Part shown: positions 15,586 through 25,597 of the stretch, piece after piece | Layout of the letters: every line of letters starts with the position of its first letter | How positions within the stretch are numbered: the first letter of the stretch is position 1 | NCBI RefSeq assembly: GCF_029688845.1 | Contig: NZ_JARUKW010000002.1 | Location: forward strand, 1-64,000 | DNA: 64,000 nt | Direction: 5' to 3' | Source of the DNA: Natronococcus sp. A-GB1 | Lineage (GTDB): Archaea; Halobacteriota; Halobacteria; Halobacteriales; Natrialbaceae | The notes under the pieces: generated by a model | Told to the model about the DNA's origin: nothing | Database searches by the model: none | The model's input: only the letters and a program-made list of their open reading frames with translations | Translations under genes and position numbers: made by a program

Positions 15586-18294
15586 TCAGGCGTCGCCGGG
15601 CGCCGGTGTGGAGGTGGCCGCGTCAGCGTCGGCTTCCTCGAGGTCGGCCCGCGAGCGGTTACGGTAGGTCAGTACCACGAGCATCGCCAGGCCAACGCCC
15701 CGCAGCGAGGCGGTGATCTCGAAGATCGTCAGCGCCGAGGGGACGCCCGCGAGCGCGAGCGCCGCTTCGGCGAGCAACAGCGGGATCTCGGGGACCATCA
15801 GCAGGATCGACGAGATCGAGTACAGCGCGCGGTTCACCTCGGAGACCGAGGCGTACTGGTAGCCGATGATCGTCACGCCGAGTGCGTAGACCCCGATGAA
15901 CATTCCGAGCACGGGGATCACGACCTCGGGAACGACGAAGCCGACATCGGCGACGTCGTTCCAGCCCATGATCTCGCCGTCGCGCAGGAACAGGATGCCC
16001 GGCGAGAAGACGAACGCGAACGGGACGAGGACCTTGTTCAGCGAGAGCAGGAACGCGATCGTCGCCGTCTTCATCTCCTCGGCTTTCGCGACGCCGGCCC
16101 CGGCGAACGCGGCGACCGCCACCGGCGGGGTGACGTCGGCCATCAGTCCCCAGTAGAGGACGAACAGGTGTGCAGCCAGGACGATGACGCCGGCCTCGAC
16201 CAGCGGCGCCTCGAGCATCGCGACGAGGATGATGTACATCGCGGTCGTCGGCATCCCCATCCCGAAGATGATCGCGGCGACGCCGGTCAGTCCGAGCAGG
16301 ATCAGCATCGAGTCGCCGCTGACCTGGCTGATGAGCGCGGCCAGGTTCGGCCCGAGCCCGGAGACGCTGATGACGCCGGGGACGACGCCGGCGGCGGCGA
16401 CGGCGACGACGACCGTCGTCGCTGTTCGTGCACCGGAGTCCATCGACTTCAGGACGAACGTCCCGAAGCGGTAGGCGCGGTTGCCCGACAGCGACGGGCG
16501 GTTGAACGCCTTCGCGCTTCGATTGGCCGCCTCGTCGACCTCGGGGTCGAAGTCGAGCAGCGGCGCGTCGGCCCGCGGTCGCAGGAGAATGAAGACCGCA
16601 CTGACGAGGATCGCGATCACCCCGAAGTCACCGATCGCGGCCACCGCCGCGTCGCCGATCGCCAGCGGTTCGCCGGTGGTCTCGAGACCGGCTGCCGCCT
16701 GTGCCGCGTCGAAGAGGCCGACACCGGCCGTCGCGTACGCGGCCGCTTGGGCGACGTACGCCGCCGCGAGCGTTCCCATCAGCGGAATCCGCGTGCGTTC
16801 GTCGTAGGCGGCGACGATCGCCAACAGCGCAACGACAGCGACGATGGTCAGCCAGCCGGCGCGGTTGATCGAGTACCGGGCGATCACCAGGAAGTACAGC
16901 AGCAGGATCAGCGGAATGAGATAGAACCAGCCGCTGCGCAGCGCCGAGCGGACGTCCGGCAGCTCCGAGCGGGGAAGCCCGCCGATGCCGCCGCGAACCG
17001 CCTCGAAGTGGACCATCACCCACATTCCGAAGAAGAAGGCGAGTGCGGGTAACGTTGCGGCGATTATCACGTCGGCGTACGGCGTGCCGGTAAACTCGAC
17101 GATGAGGAACGCCGCGGCGCCCATCACGGGCGGAAGCATCTGTCCGCCCGACGACGAGGAAGACTCGACCGCTCCCGAGAACTCCGGCGAGTAGCCCGAG
17201 CGCTTCATCAGCGGGATCGTGAACGCACCAGTCGTCACCGTGTTGGCGATCGACGAGCCGCTGAGCATCCCCATGAACCCACTCGAGACGACGCTGGCCT
17301 TTGCGGGACCACCCTCGCGGGTCCCCGTCGCGGAGTAGGCCATGTCGATGAACCAGCGGCCGGCCCCGCTCATCTCGAGGAAGGCGCCGAACAGGATGAA
17401 GATGTAGATAAAGCGGACGCTGACGGACACCGGCTGACTGTGGACTCCGGCCTCGACCGTATACCAGAGGTTGTACATGATGTTCCCCCAGTTGTCGGGT
17501 TGGATCGACAGCGCGCCGATCACGGAGTCACTGGGGATGTGGTAGCCCCACCGGGCGTAGACGATAAAGAGGGCGACCAGCGACGTCAGCAAGAGCCCGA
17601 GCGCTCGCCGGGTCGCCTCGAGCACGAGCAACATGCCGACGACGGCGAGAACGAACGCGGCCGAGGCGTCGGCCATCGGGATCCCGATCGCGGTCAGGCC
17701 CACCTCCACGGGAGCCAGAAACGGGAAGACCTCGCCCAGCGACTGGGTGTCTTCGAAGCGGTGGACGGCGATCTGCTGAATTTCGTCGTAGTTGGTCCCG
17801 ATGTAGTACGCCGGCATCATCGCGATACCGGCCAGGATCACGTCGGCCGGCGCGACCCGGTTCATATCGGGGTCGAGGAACACCCATCTGGTCGCGCCCG
17901 CAGCCTTCGCGGTCCCTCGAGTAATCGGGTGTTCGTCGCCGAGCCGACTCCTGACCGCTGGCTCGATCCGGCCGAGTCGTCGGACGACGAACCCGTCGCC
18001 ACGACTCGTCGGGAACAGCAAGAACGCGAGCACCAGCCCGAACGCGACGTGGATCGCGTTGACCTGGAGCTGCTGGAAGCCGATCAGTCGATACTCGCCG
18101 ACGACCGGCAACGTCCCGCCGAAGACGTAGCCGCGCGCGGCGATCCACATCTGGAACGCCGAGAACGTGATGGCGATCAGGGAGACGATCACGACCGCCA
18201 GTCCGCGGTGGGACCGGCGTCGCTGGACCTCCTCCATGAGTTCCTGTTGTTCCTCGTCGCTGAGTGCCTCTTCGTCCCCCCTGTCTACGCTCAT
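15586..18294 (-). CDS. TRAP transporter fused permease (DctQ-DctM type, TAXI system)
   Basis: 902-residue polytopic protein fusing the small and large membrane subunits of a TRAP transporter. Roughly residues 30-260 form the DctQ-like part and 260-880 the DctM-like part, with family motifs such as SGAGRWFIDMAYSATGTREGG, SGFMGMLSGSSIANTVTTG and FGMGMPTTAMYIILVAMLEAP. About 18-20 helices. Transport is expected to be Na+- or H+-driven. It overlaps the DUF1850 gene by 4 bp (18291-18294), so translation is probably coupled. Substrate unknown; TAXI systems elsewhere handle organic acids such as glutamate. Confidence 0.93.
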   Translation of the reverse strand: MSVDRGDEEALSDEEQQELMEEVQRRRSHRGLAVVIVSLIAITFSAFQMWIAARGYVFGGTLPVVGEYRLIGFQQLQVNAIHVAFGLVLAFLLFPTSRGDGFVVRRLGRIEPAVRSRLGDEHPITRGTAKAAGATRWVFLDPDMNRVAPADVILAGIAMMPAYYIGTNYDEIQQIAVHRFEDTQSLGEVFPFLAPVEVGLTAIGIPMADASAAFVLAVVGMLLVLEATRRALGLLLTSLVALFIVYARWGYHIPSDSVIGALSIQPDNWGNIMYNLWYTVEAGVHSQPVSVSVRFIYIFILFGAFLEMSGAGRWFIDMAYSATGTREGGPAKASVVSSGFMGMLSGSSIANTVTTGAFTIPLMKRSGYSPEFSGAVESSSSSGGQMLPPVMGAAAFLIVEFTGTPYADVIIAATLPALAFFFGMWVMVHFEAVRGGIGGLPRSELPDVRSALRSGWFYLIPLILLLYFLVIARYSINRAGWLTIVAVVALLAIVAAYDERTRIPLMGTLAAAYVAQAAAYATAGVGLFDAAQAAAGLETTGEPLAIGDAAVAAIGDFGVIAILVSAVFILLRPRADAPLLDFDPEVDEAANRSAKAFNRPSLSGNRAYRFGTFVLKSMDSGARTATTVVVAVAAAGVVPGVISVSGLGPNLAALISQVSGDSMLILLGLTGVAAIIFGMGMPTTAMYIILVAMLEAPLVEAGVIVLAAHLFVLYWGLMADVTPPVAVAAFAGAGVAKAEEMKTATIAFLLSLNKVLVPFAFVFSPGILFLRDGEIMGWNDVADVGFVVPEVVIPVLGMFIGVYALGVTIIGYQYASVSEVNRALYSISSILLMVPEIPLLLAEAALALAGVPSALTIFEITASLRGVGLAMLVVLTYRNRSRADLEEADADAATSTPAPGDA

Positions 18295-18875
18295 GAGTTC
18301 GTCTCAGTCATTTTTGCCGCCGTCGGTAATGTGTTCGTTTCGGTTCGTCGCCCCGAGTTACCGTCGGTGACGACCTCACCGATCCCCCGGTCGGCCAGAA
18401 ACAGGACGACGCGGCCGTCGGCAGCCTCGGCCAGCGCGTACCGTTCGTCACTCACGATCAGTTCGTGGCCGGCGATCTCGCCGGGGGCGACGAGCAGTTC
18501 GTCGTGGGTTTCCGATCCCCGGACTACGTACCCCTCCTCGGTTCGCTCGACGTCCGTCGTCGGCAGCCCGGCGCCGAACGAATGAAAGACCGATCGATCG
18601 GCACGCAGGCTCGAGCCGTCGACGACGTAGACGTCCTCGATCGGCGTCCGCTCGACGCTGTGCGTGTAGGCGATCGTCACCTCCTGGCCCTGATCGACCG
18701 GGATCTCGAACAGCCGCTCGTCGGACTCCGCGTCCGCGACAACGAGCGTGCTGTCGGCCGTCGCCGAAGAAACCACGGCGGTTGCTCCGGAGACGGCAAC
18801 CGCGGAGACGAGGAACGCGCGTCGGGTCAGGTGGTCCACGGTGATGCTCCGGAGATCTCCCGATATCGCGGTCAA
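18291..18875 (-). CDS. DUF1850 protein of the TAXI-TRAP operon
   Basis: 194 residues with an N-terminal Tat-like or Sec leader (TRRAFLVSAVAVSGATAV, about 17-34) and a small extracytoplasmic beta domain. The signature IAYTHSVERTPIEDVYVVDG near 80-99 identifies DUF1850, a family that typically sits beside TAXI TRAP permeases. It lies 6 bp after the binding protein gene and overlaps the permease gene by 4 bp, making a clean three-gene operon. Its role in transport is not established; an accessory or gating function is an inference from location. Confidence 0.8.
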   Translation of the reverse strand: MTAISGDLRSITVDHLTRRAFLVSAVAVSGATAVVSSATADSTLVVADAESDERLFEIPVDQGQEVTIAYTHSVERTPIEDVYVVDGSSLRADRSVFHSFGAGLPTTDVERTEEGYVVRGSETHDELLVAPGEIAGHELIVSDERYALAEAADGRVVLFLADRGIGEVVTDGNSGRRTETNTLPTAAKMTETNS

Positions 18876-18881
18876 GCGGCG

Positions 18882-19979
18882 TTACTCGTCCTCTTCGTCG
18901 TCCTCACCGTTTTCGTCCTCAGCGTCGTCCTCGGCATCCTCCTCGTCGACGTCCTGCTCGTCGAAGTACGCCGCCGCGCCCTCGTGGAGATCGATCGGCA
19001 TCGCCTCCTGGGCGGTCTCGAGGTCGATGAAGTCCGCCTGGGTCGTGAAGTCGTCGACGTTGTCGAACATCGCCGCCGTAACCTCCTCGACGATCTCCGC
19101 GTCGACCCCCTCGTGGGTCGCGAGCATCGCCTGCACCGAGACCGTCTCGACGTCGTCGTCGACGCCGTCGTAGGTGCCGCCGGGAATCTCGTCCTCGGCG
19201 AGCCACTCCGCGTCGTCGAGCAGGTTGTCGCGGGCCTCGTCGGTGATCTCGACGAACGAGATGTCCTGGGTCGCCGAGAGGTCCTCGATCGCACCCAGCG
19301 GGTAGCCGCCCACGGTGATCGCGGCGTCGACGTCGCCGTCGCCGATCTGGTCGGCCGCGGTCCCGAAGTCGGTGTTCTGCTCGTCGAACTCCTCGACGCC
19401 CGCCGACTCGAGGATCTGCAGGGCGTTGACCTGCGTCCCGCTGCCGGCGTCGCCGGTGTTGATCGATGCACCCTCGAGGTCCTCGACGGTCTCGATACCG
19501 GAGTCCTCCTGGGTGACGATGTGGATCGTCTCCGGGTACAGCGAGGCGATACCGCGGATGTTCTCGAGCGGTTCGCCCTCGAACTCGTCGAGCTCGACGC
19601 CGTTGTACGCGAAGTACGTGATGTCGTTCTGGACCAGCGCGAGTTCGGCCTCCTCGCGGCCGAGGCTGGCCGCGTTCTCGACGCTGGCACCCGTCGACTG
19701 CACCTGAATGCCGTGTGGCGTCTGGTCCTCGACGATGGACTTCATGTCACCCGCGAGCGGGTAGTACGTTCCCTCGGTTCCGCCAGCGTGCAGCGAGAGC
19801 GTCTCGCCGCCCTCCTCGGGCTGAGCTTCCTCGAGGTCGTCCTCGCCGTTTTCGTCGTCGCCGTTGTCGTCTCCGTTCGCCTCGTCTTCAGCGTCTTCGC
19901 CGATACAGCCGGCGAAACCCACGATTCCAGCAGCCCCACCGAGCGCAATGAACTTGCGCCGCTTGATGTGTCGAACCAT
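18882..19979 (-). CDS. TAXI-family TRAP transporter solute-binding lipoprotein
   Basis: 365 residues. Tat signal RRKFIALGG and lipobox Cys25 (GFAGC), then an acidic linker (27-58) tethering it to the membrane. The mature domain has the TAXI features LHAGGTEGTYYPLAGDMKSIV, NDITYFAYNG and GSGTQVNALQILESAG. The last 25 residues are almost purely acidic. First gene of the three-gene TRAP operon. A TATA-like CTATTAAC (minus strand, 20003-20010) lies 24-31 bp before the start, consistent with a leaderless message. Confidence 0.93.
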   Translation of the reverse strand: MVRHIKRRKFIALGGAAGIVGFAGCIGEDAEDEANGDDNGDDENGEDDLEEAQPEEGGETLSLHAGGTEGTYYPLAGDMKSIVEDQTPHGIQVQSTGASVENAASLGREEAELALVQNDITYFAYNGVELDEFEGEPLENIRGIASLYPETIHIVTQEDSGIETVEDLEGASINTGDAGSGTQVNALQILESAGVEEFDEQNTDFGTAADQIGDGDVDAAITVGGYPLGAIEDLSATQDISFVEITDEARDNLLDDAEWLAEDEIPGGTYDGVDDDVETVSVQAMLATHEGVDAEIVEEVTAAMFDNVDDFTTQADFIDLETAQEAMPIDLHEGAAAYFDEQDVDEEDAEDDAEDENGEDDEEDE

Positions 19980-20162
19980 GCAGGATATATAATGCGGAAT
20001 TCGTTAATAGCTGCTTCGGATTTTTTCCGTTCGGCGAGGGCGAGCCAGATCGGACGAAAGATCCCACATCTCGGGTCGAAGCCGTGTGGTTTCGTCTCGA
20101 GCCGCAGCCTGAGCCCTCCTCGTACCGTTCCGTCGCTCGAGCGGCCGAGACGATTACGAATC

Positions 20163-20173
20163 GAAATATTTTC
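20163..20173 (+). promoter_or_regulatory. TATA-like box of the S9 peptidase gene
   Basis: GAAATATTTTC lies 25-35 bp before ATG 20198, the spacing of a leaderless haloarchaeal promoter, and supports that start over the longer open frame. Confidence 0.5.
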
Positions 20174-20197
20174 ACGGGCTCCACGGTGCCTGTTGGC

Positions 20198-22357
20198 ATG
20201 AACCGAATCGAGGCGGCCGACTACCACGACCTCGTACAGCCCGCGAACCCCCAACTCTCGCCGGAGGGCGACCGCGTTGCGTTCGTTCGTCGGACGCCGG
20301 AGGACGACGAGACGACCGCGGCGACGATCCACGTCGTTCCCGTCGGTGGCGACGAGCCGCGACAGTTCACCGCGTCCGACGGCGTCGACGGCCAGCCCCG
20401 CTGGAGCCCCGACGGCTCCCGGCTCGCGTTCGCCAGCACGCGCGGCGACGGCGACCGACAGCAGGTGTGGGTTCTCCCGACCGACGGCGGCGAGGCCCGG
20501 CGAGTTACGGGCGTCGTCGGCGGGGTCGACGGTCTCGAGTGGAGCCCCGACGGCTCCCGGCTGCTGTTCACTCAGCGGGTGACCGCGGTCGACCGCGAGA
20601 CGGGACGCGACGTCGCAGTCGAGCCGGAGTACGAGCCCGACGAGCCCGATCCGCGCGTGATCGATCGGATGATCTACCGCGCCGGAACGGAGTACCTCGA
20701 CGGGCGACGGAGCCACGTCTACGTCCTCGACGTCGAGGCGGCCCTCGAGGACGGGGTCGATGCCTCGGCGGACGGCGAGGACGACACCGACGCGGGAGCG
20801 GCGGTCACTCGGCTCACCGACGGCGACGCCGACCACGTCGGCCCGACGTGGGGCGACTCGGAAACCGTCTACTACGCGACGAAAGTAGGCGAGCAGCCCG
20901 ACGATTCGGTGACGTACGACCTCGTCGAGCACGACATCGGAACCGACGAGCGCACCGAATTCACGCAGACGACGGGCTGGATCAGCGGACTCGAGGCGAC
21001 GGCCGACGCTCGGGTCGCCTTCGAGTACACTGACGAAGAACGGCTGACGCTCGGCCAGACCGAACTCCGCGTCCACGACCGCTCGACTGGAGACGAGACG
21101 ACGCCGACGGAACCGCTCGATCGGACGATCGGTCACAACTCGACGTTCGAGTGGGGTCCCGAGGGCGAGTCGCTGTACTTCACGACGCCCGACGAGGGGT
21201 CGCGGGTGCTCTGGTCGGTCCCCGGCGACGCGAGCGAGGAACCGACTCGAGTGTACGGCGAGGGCGTCACCGTCGAGTCGTTCTCGGTGGGGAGCGACGC
21301 CGTCGCCGTCGCTCAGAGCGAGTGGGACCACCCCGGCGATCTGTTCCTCACGACCCGCGGCGGCGCCGAGACGGTCAGGTTGACCAGGGTCAACCACGAG
21401 TACCTCTCGGATCGGCCCGTCCGTCAGCCCGAGGAGGTGTGGTTCGAGAGCGACGGACACGAGGTCCAGGGCTGGCTGCTCACGCCCCCGGAGTTCGGCG
21501 GCGAGGTGCGGTCCACCTCGGAAGCGCCGAGCGAGGGGGAGTCGCGGGCCGCCGAGGAGACGTACCCGCTGGTCGTCGAGATCCACGGCGGCCCCCATTC
21601 CCAGTGGACGACGTCGGGAACGATGTGGCACGAGTTCCAGACCCTGGCCGCACGGGGGTACGTCGTCTTCTGGTCGAATCCTCGAGGCTCGACGGGCTAC
21701 GGCGAGACCCACGCCAGCGCCATCGAGCGCGACTGGGGCGACGTGACGCTGACCGACGTCCTCGCCGGCGTCGACGCCGTCTGCGAGCGCGAGTACGTCG
21801 ACGAAGACGAACTGTTCGTCACCGGCGGCAGCTTCGGCGGGTTCATGACCGCCTGGACGGTGACCCAGACCGACCGCTTTCGGGCTGCCGTCTCCCAGCG
21901 TGGCGTCTACGATCTCTCCAGCTTCTACGGCTCGACGGACGCATTTAAGCTCATCGAGGGTGATTTCGGCACCACTCCCTGGGCGGAACCCGAGTTCCTC
22001 TGGGAACAGTCGCCCGTCGCCCACGTTCCGAACGTCGAGACCCCGACGCTCGTGGTGCACTCCGATCGGGACTACCGAACCCCCGCGAACACCGCCGAGC
22101 TGTTCTATCTCGGACTCAAAAAACACGGTGTCGACACGCGACTCGTCCGCTACCCCCGCGAGGGTCACGAACTCTCCCGCAGCGGCGAACCGGGGCACAT
22201 CGTCGATCGCATCGAACGGATCGCCCGCTGGTTCGACGGCTACTCGAGCTATCACGAGGCGTCGCCGGCCCTCGAGCGCGAGCGCGATGCAGGGCTCTCG
22301 AGCGCGGCGGACGACAACGAGGGCGCGACGGACGAAACGAGCGAAACCGACGCGTAG
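20198..22357 (+). CDS. S9-family peptidase (acylaminoacyl-peptidase/oligopeptidase-like)
   Basis: 719-residue serine peptidase with an N-terminal beta-propeller (about 15-420, recognisable TolB/WD-like SPDGSRLAFAS blades) and a C-terminal alpha/beta hydrolase. Triad: Ser545 in GGSFGG, Asp625 in SDRDYRTP and His657 in EGHELS. HGGPHSQW forms the oxyanion region. No signal peptide, so it is cytosolic and probably degrades peptides or removes blocked N-termini. Start ATG 20198 is supported by a TATA-like element 25-35 bp upstream. The C-terminus is acidic. Confidence 0.93.
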   Translation: MNRIEAADYHDLVQPANPQLSPEGDRVAFVRRTPEDDETTAATIHVVPVGGDEPRQFTASDGVDGQPRWSPDGSRLAFASTRGDGDRQQVWVLPTDGGEARRVTGVVGGVDGLEWSPDGSRLLFTQRVTAVDRETGRDVAVEPEYEPDEPDPRVIDRMIYRAGTEYLDGRRSHVYVLDVEAALEDGVDASADGEDDTDAGAAVTRLTDGDADHVGPTWGDSETVYYATKVGEQPDDSVTYDLVEHDIGTDERTEFTQTTGWISGLEATADARVAFEYTDEERLTLGQTELRVHDRSTGDETTPTEPLDRTIGHNSTFEWGPEGESLYFTTPDEGSRVLWSVPGDASEEPTRVYGEGVTVESFSVGSDAVAVAQSEWDHPGDLFLTTRGGAETVRLTRVNHEYLSDRPVRQPEEVWFESDGHEVQGWLLTPPEFGGEVRSTSEAPSEGESRAAEETYPLVVEIHGGPHSQWTTSGTMWHEFQTLAARGYVVFWSNPRGSTGYGETHASAIERDWGDVTLTDVLAGVDAVCEREYVDEDELFVTGGSFGGFMTAWTVTQTDRFRAAVSQRGVYDLSSFYGSTDAFKLIEGDFGTTPWAEPEFLWEQSPVAHVPNVETPTLVVHSDRDYRTPANTAELFYLGLKKHGVDTRLVRYPREGHELSRSGEPGHIVDRIERIARWFDGYSSYHEASPALERERDAGLSSAADDNEGATDETSETDA

Positions 22358-22398
22358 CGCTCGAGTCCGTACTCCGACGGACCTGCCAACCCACAAAC

Positions 22399-22407
22399 AA
22401 TATTATC
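22399..22407 (+). promoter_or_regulatory. TATA-like box of the M48 protease gene
   Basis: AATATTATC lies 23-31 bp before the GTG start at 22430. Confidence 0.45.
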
Positions 22408-22429
22408 GACCGGACATAAACGTTGGTAC

Positions 22430-23572
22430 GTGCCGCTTTCGCCCGACCGGCGACTCCAGCTCAGAATCGCTGGCGCGCTCGTGCTGGTGATCGCCGTCAA
22501 CGGCGCCCTCCTTGCGCTACTCGCCTGGATCGCGAGCCACGCGCTCTCCGCGAGCGGGCGGTCGGTGTCGATCGAACTCGGCCTCCCGCTTTCGGTCGGG
22601 GTCGTGCTTCTCGGCGCGATCGGGCTCGTCGCCACGCAGGCGCGGTACGGCTCGCGAACGGCCGTCTCCGGACTCGAACTCGAGCCGGTCGACGGCGATG
22701 GGCCACGAAACGTCGCGAGTCGGGTCCGGCGGCTGGCGGCACAGGCGGACGTCCCGGATCCGTCGGTGGCCGTCGCCGACCGCTCCGAGCCGGGCTGTCT
22801 GACCGTCGGGCGCCAGCGCTCGCCGACGATCGTCCTCACCAGGGGACTGCTCGAGGAACTCGACGACGACGAACTCGAGGCGGCGCTGGCCCACGAAGTC
22901 GCCCACGTCGCGAACCGCGACCTGCCGGTCGTCACCGCCGTCGCTGCGGCCGTCGCGATCGGCGATCGACTGCTCGAGCGCGAGGAGTTGCTACGGCGCG
23001 TCCTCGAGAACACGGTGATGATCGCCTTCGTGACCGGGATCGGCGTGATCGTCTTCGCGATTCCGATTCTCGTGCTCGGCGTGTGCTACCTCCTCCTGAG
23101 CGCGGTCGCTCGTGCGGTCCTCGGGGCGAACGCGATCGTCCTCGGACTGTTCTCGCGAGCCCGCGAGTACGCCGCCGATCGCGGCGCGAGCCGACTCACC
23201 GGGAAGCCGGCGGCGCTGGCGAGTACACTGGAGACGCTCGACGACGGGGCGCGTCCTCGACGAGACGCGCGGGTACACGCCAGCGCGACCCTCGGGATCG
23301 TTCCGCAGCCGCTCGGCCTCGAGAACGCGACTGAGAACGGAGAGGAGAGCTGGGTCGAGCGGTTCCTCTCGCCCGTCTCCCTCGAGCGAATCGGCGAACC
23401 GACCCTCTTCGACCGGGCGGTGACCGGAGTCGGCAAGTGGCTCCGCGAGCGACTCGTCGCGCCGACGGCAGCCGCCGTCCGTCGGCTGCTGGGCTGGCGG
23501 CCCTCGACACATCCGCCGACCGAGGCGCGGGTCGATCGGCTGCGGGCGCTCGAGCGACGGCGGCGTGAGTAA
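22430..23572 (+). CDS. M48-family membrane metalloprotease (HtpX-like)
   Basis: 380-residue zinc protease in the membrane. Zinc motif H155-E-V-A-H159 with the downstream glutamate in SRAREYAADRGASRLTG. Two N-terminal helices (about 12-33 and 48-68) and two central helices (about 195-245) match the HtpX plan, in which the active site faces the cytosol for membrane protein quality control. The C-terminal segment carries THPPTEARVDRLRAL, common to M48 proteins. Start GTG 22430. Confidence 0.92.
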   Translation: MPLSPDRRLQLRIAGALVLVIAVNGALLALLAWIASHALSASGRSVSIELGLPLSVGVVLLGAIGLVATQARYGSRTAVSGLELEPVDGDGPRNVASRVRRLAAQADVPDPSVAVADRSEPGCLTVGRQRSPTIVLTRGLLEELDDDELEAALAHEVAHVANRDLPVVTAVAAAVAIGDRLLEREELLRRVLENTVMIAFVTGIGVIVFAIPILVLGVCYLLLSAVARAVLGANAIVLGLFSRAREYAADRGASRLTGKPAALASTLETLDDGARPRRDARVHASATLGIVPQPLGLENATENGEESWVERFLSPVSLERIGEPTLFDRAVTGVGKWLRERLVAPTAAAVRRLLGWRPSTHPPTEARVDRLRALERRRRE

Positions 23573-23738
23573 CGGTCGTTTCAGCTAGTCGAGCGACGAA
23601 TGAGCGGTGCGATGGGAACGGTCCGGGACCGTTTCCACTCGAGATCGTGGGAGTAAACCACCCGACGTGGCGGGGGTTCGACCGGAAACGGAGGGGTCAG
23701 GGGACAGAGTGACGTGCGTGGCCTCCTTCCGGTGGCGC

Positions 23739-23933
23739 ATGAATCCGAACGTCGGCAGACTCGACCGACTGCTGCGTGTCGTCGTCGGAGTCGCCCTGCT
23801 CGTCGTCGGCTACCGCAACCGCGGCCAAACGTTCGGGACGCTTGCGTTCGTCGCCGGTAGCGACGTTTTCGCGACCGCGGTCATCCAACGCTGTCCCGCC
23901 AACGAGCTGCTTGGGATCGACACCTGCAGCTAG
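23739..23933 (+). CDS. Small DUF2892-like membrane protein
   Basis: 64 residues with two hydrophobic segments: MNPNVGRLDRLLRVVVGVAL at the N-terminus and a second helix around 38-52, then CPANELLGIDTC at the end. This matches DUF2892 (YgaP C-terminal-like) proteins, often found with sulfurtransferases and rhodaneses, which also carry the terminal Cys. No rhodanese is next to it here. Start ATG 23739; upstream in-frame sequence is not conserved-looking. Confidence 0.75.
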   Translation: MNPNVGRLDRLLRVVVGVALLVVGYRNRGQTFGTLAFVAGSDVFATAVIQRCPANELLGIDTCS

Positions 23934-23960
23934 CTCGCTCGAGCGTTGCCGTTCGAGCCG

Positions 23961-24638
23961 CTACGTCGTTCGGAACGCCCGATCGCCGGCGTCGCCCAGC
24001 CCGGGGACGATGAAGCCGTCGTCATCGAGTCGGTCGTCGATCGAGACCGTCAGCAGATCGGCCTCGGGGTGGGTCTCGTCGACCCGAAGCAGCCCTTCAG
24101 GGGCAGACACGGCCGAGAGGACGATCAGATGCTCCGGCTCGGGCGAGTTCTCGATGACGTGGTCCAGAACCGTACACATCGTACTCCCGGTCGCGAGCAT
24201 CGGGTCGGCGATGATCACCGTATCCTCCTCGTGGATCTCGGGCAGTTTGACGTAGTCGACCGTGATCGGGAACGAGCCGTCCTCCTCGCGGCCGGCCTCC
24301 TCGTCGCGGCTCGCGCTGATGACACCCTGGCGCGCGCGGGGGAACGCCTTCAGCAGTCCCTCGACGAACGGCGTCGCCGCGCGCAGGACGTTGATGATAA
24401 CGACGTCGTCGAGCCCGCGGACCCGCTCGCCCATCGTCGGCTCGAGGGGCGTGTCGATCTCGACGTACTCGGTCTCCATCCGGCCGTCGATGATCTCGTA
24501 GCCACAGATCCGGCCGAGTTTGACCAGTCCCTTCCGGAAGCTGACCTGCTCGGTTTCGACGTCCCGAAGCTGCGAGAGCGTGTGCTTCGCGAGCGCGTGC
24601 GTTATCAGGTGTGCGTCGTCCCGGTCTTCGATCGTCAT
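23961..24638 (-). CDS. upp: Uracil phosphoribosyltransferase
   Basis: 225-residue salvage enzyme that makes UMP from uracil and PRPP. The PRPP-binding loop reads [19 protein letters not shown], and the uracil-binding C-terminal region is [29 protein letters not shown] is also typical. Start ATG 24638 gives the common MTIEDR beginning; five codons upstream are possible. Single gene, divergent from the unknown acidic protein at 24784. Confidence 0.95.
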   Translation of the reverse strand: MTIEDRDDAHLITHALAKHTLSQLRDVETEQVSFRKGLVKLGRICGYEIIDGRMETEYVEIDTPLEPTMGERVRGLDDVVIINVLRAATPFVEGLLKAFPRARQGVISASRDEEAGREEDGSFPITVDYVKLPEIHEEDTVIIADPMLATGSTMCTVLDHVIENSPEPEHLIVLSAVSAPEGLLRVDETHPEADLLTVSIDDRLDDDGFIVPGLGDAGDRAFRTT

Positions 24639-24783
24639 TACTCGAACAGGCACGCGCCGGCACTTTCACGGTGTCGGTCCGCCTCGACGGCCGAACCGGC
24701 GTGTGTTCACGCCACACGGGAGTGGCGGTCTCACGCAGCGACGAGACTTATGTCGGTTCGACGCATAGCAGTCGCCCAGCCGA

Positions 24784-25500
24784 ATGGAAGAGAGCATCTC
24801 GGGATTCAAGGTTCGCGGCGACTGGGGCGACGTCGTCGAGCACGGCGAGCGGATCACGCAGGCGCTCCGAAAGGCGGGTGTCCACGACCCCGACCACGAC
24901 TACGGCGCCAGCTTCGCTCGCGCCTTCGAAGAGTGGGACGAGTGGCGCCCGAAGGCCCACGAAACGCTCGAAAGAGACGTCAGTGAAAAGACATCCGACC
25001 AGGCGAGCGTCGAGGAGGGAAAGGGCGAACGAGCGGGAAAAGAACCCGACGAGGACATCCAGACCGCCGGCGAGAAACTCTCGGAATCGTACGAGCACCT
25101 AGAAAAGGACGACGCCGACGCGGCGGTCAACGACTGGAAGGAGTCGATCGACTACGTGGCGCGCGCGGCCGACTCGGCGAGCCGAAAGGCGCTCCGGCGG
25201 GTCGAGGACACGGTCTACCAGAACGTGATGACCCAGCTCGCGCCGTACTACTTCGACAACGAGCTCGTCAGCGCGAACATCCAGCAGTCGACCCGCGGCG
25301 AGGGCGAACAGTTCATCTTCGAGGTCAACGTCAACGACGACGTTCTGAAGGAGGACGTCTCCGGACAGCTCAGCGAGTTCGAGGACACGATCGACCGCTG
25401 GCACGTCGAGGTCGAGAAGGACACGGAGGCCGCGGAGGCGATCGAGGGTGCCGAGCCGCCACCGGAGCCCGCCGACAACTCGAAGTCGACACGGAACTGA
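24784..25500 (+). CDS. Conserved acidic haloarchaeal protein (DUF5828-like)
   Basis: 238 residues, soluble. N-terminal helical segment (about 1-60) with GDWGDVVEHGERITQALRKA, a highly charged linker (65-105), and a C-terminal domain with VEDTVYQNVMTQLAPYYFDNELVSANI and an alternating beta/alpha pattern. It resembles haloarchaeal proteins I recall as DUF5828; function unknown. A TATA-like ACTTATG lies just over 30 bp before the ATG. Confidence 0.65.
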   Translation: MEESISGFKVRGDWGDVVEHGERITQALRKAGVHDPDHDYGASFARAFEEWDEWRPKAHETLERDVSEKTSDQASVEEGKGERAGKEPDEDIQTAGEKLSESYEHLEKDDADAAVNDWKESIDYVARAADSASRKALRRVEDTVYQNVMTQLAPYYFDNELVSANIQQSTRGEGEQFIFEVNVNDDVLKEDVSGQLSEFEDTIDRWHVEVEKDTEAAEAIEGAEPPPEPADNSKSTRN

Positions 25501-25597
25501 CCGAGCGGGGCCGAGACGTGGCGCTCGTCTCTCGAAACCCACAGCTACAGCTGCAGGTCGGCACACACTTGTAGGGGCCTCGACTACTGTTCGATAA

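Noticed and set aside
19742-22396. 884-codon open frame on the minus strand
   Set aside because: It is antisense to the S9 peptidase and the TAXI binding protein, which have clear motifs; high-GC codon usage keeps the reverse frame open.
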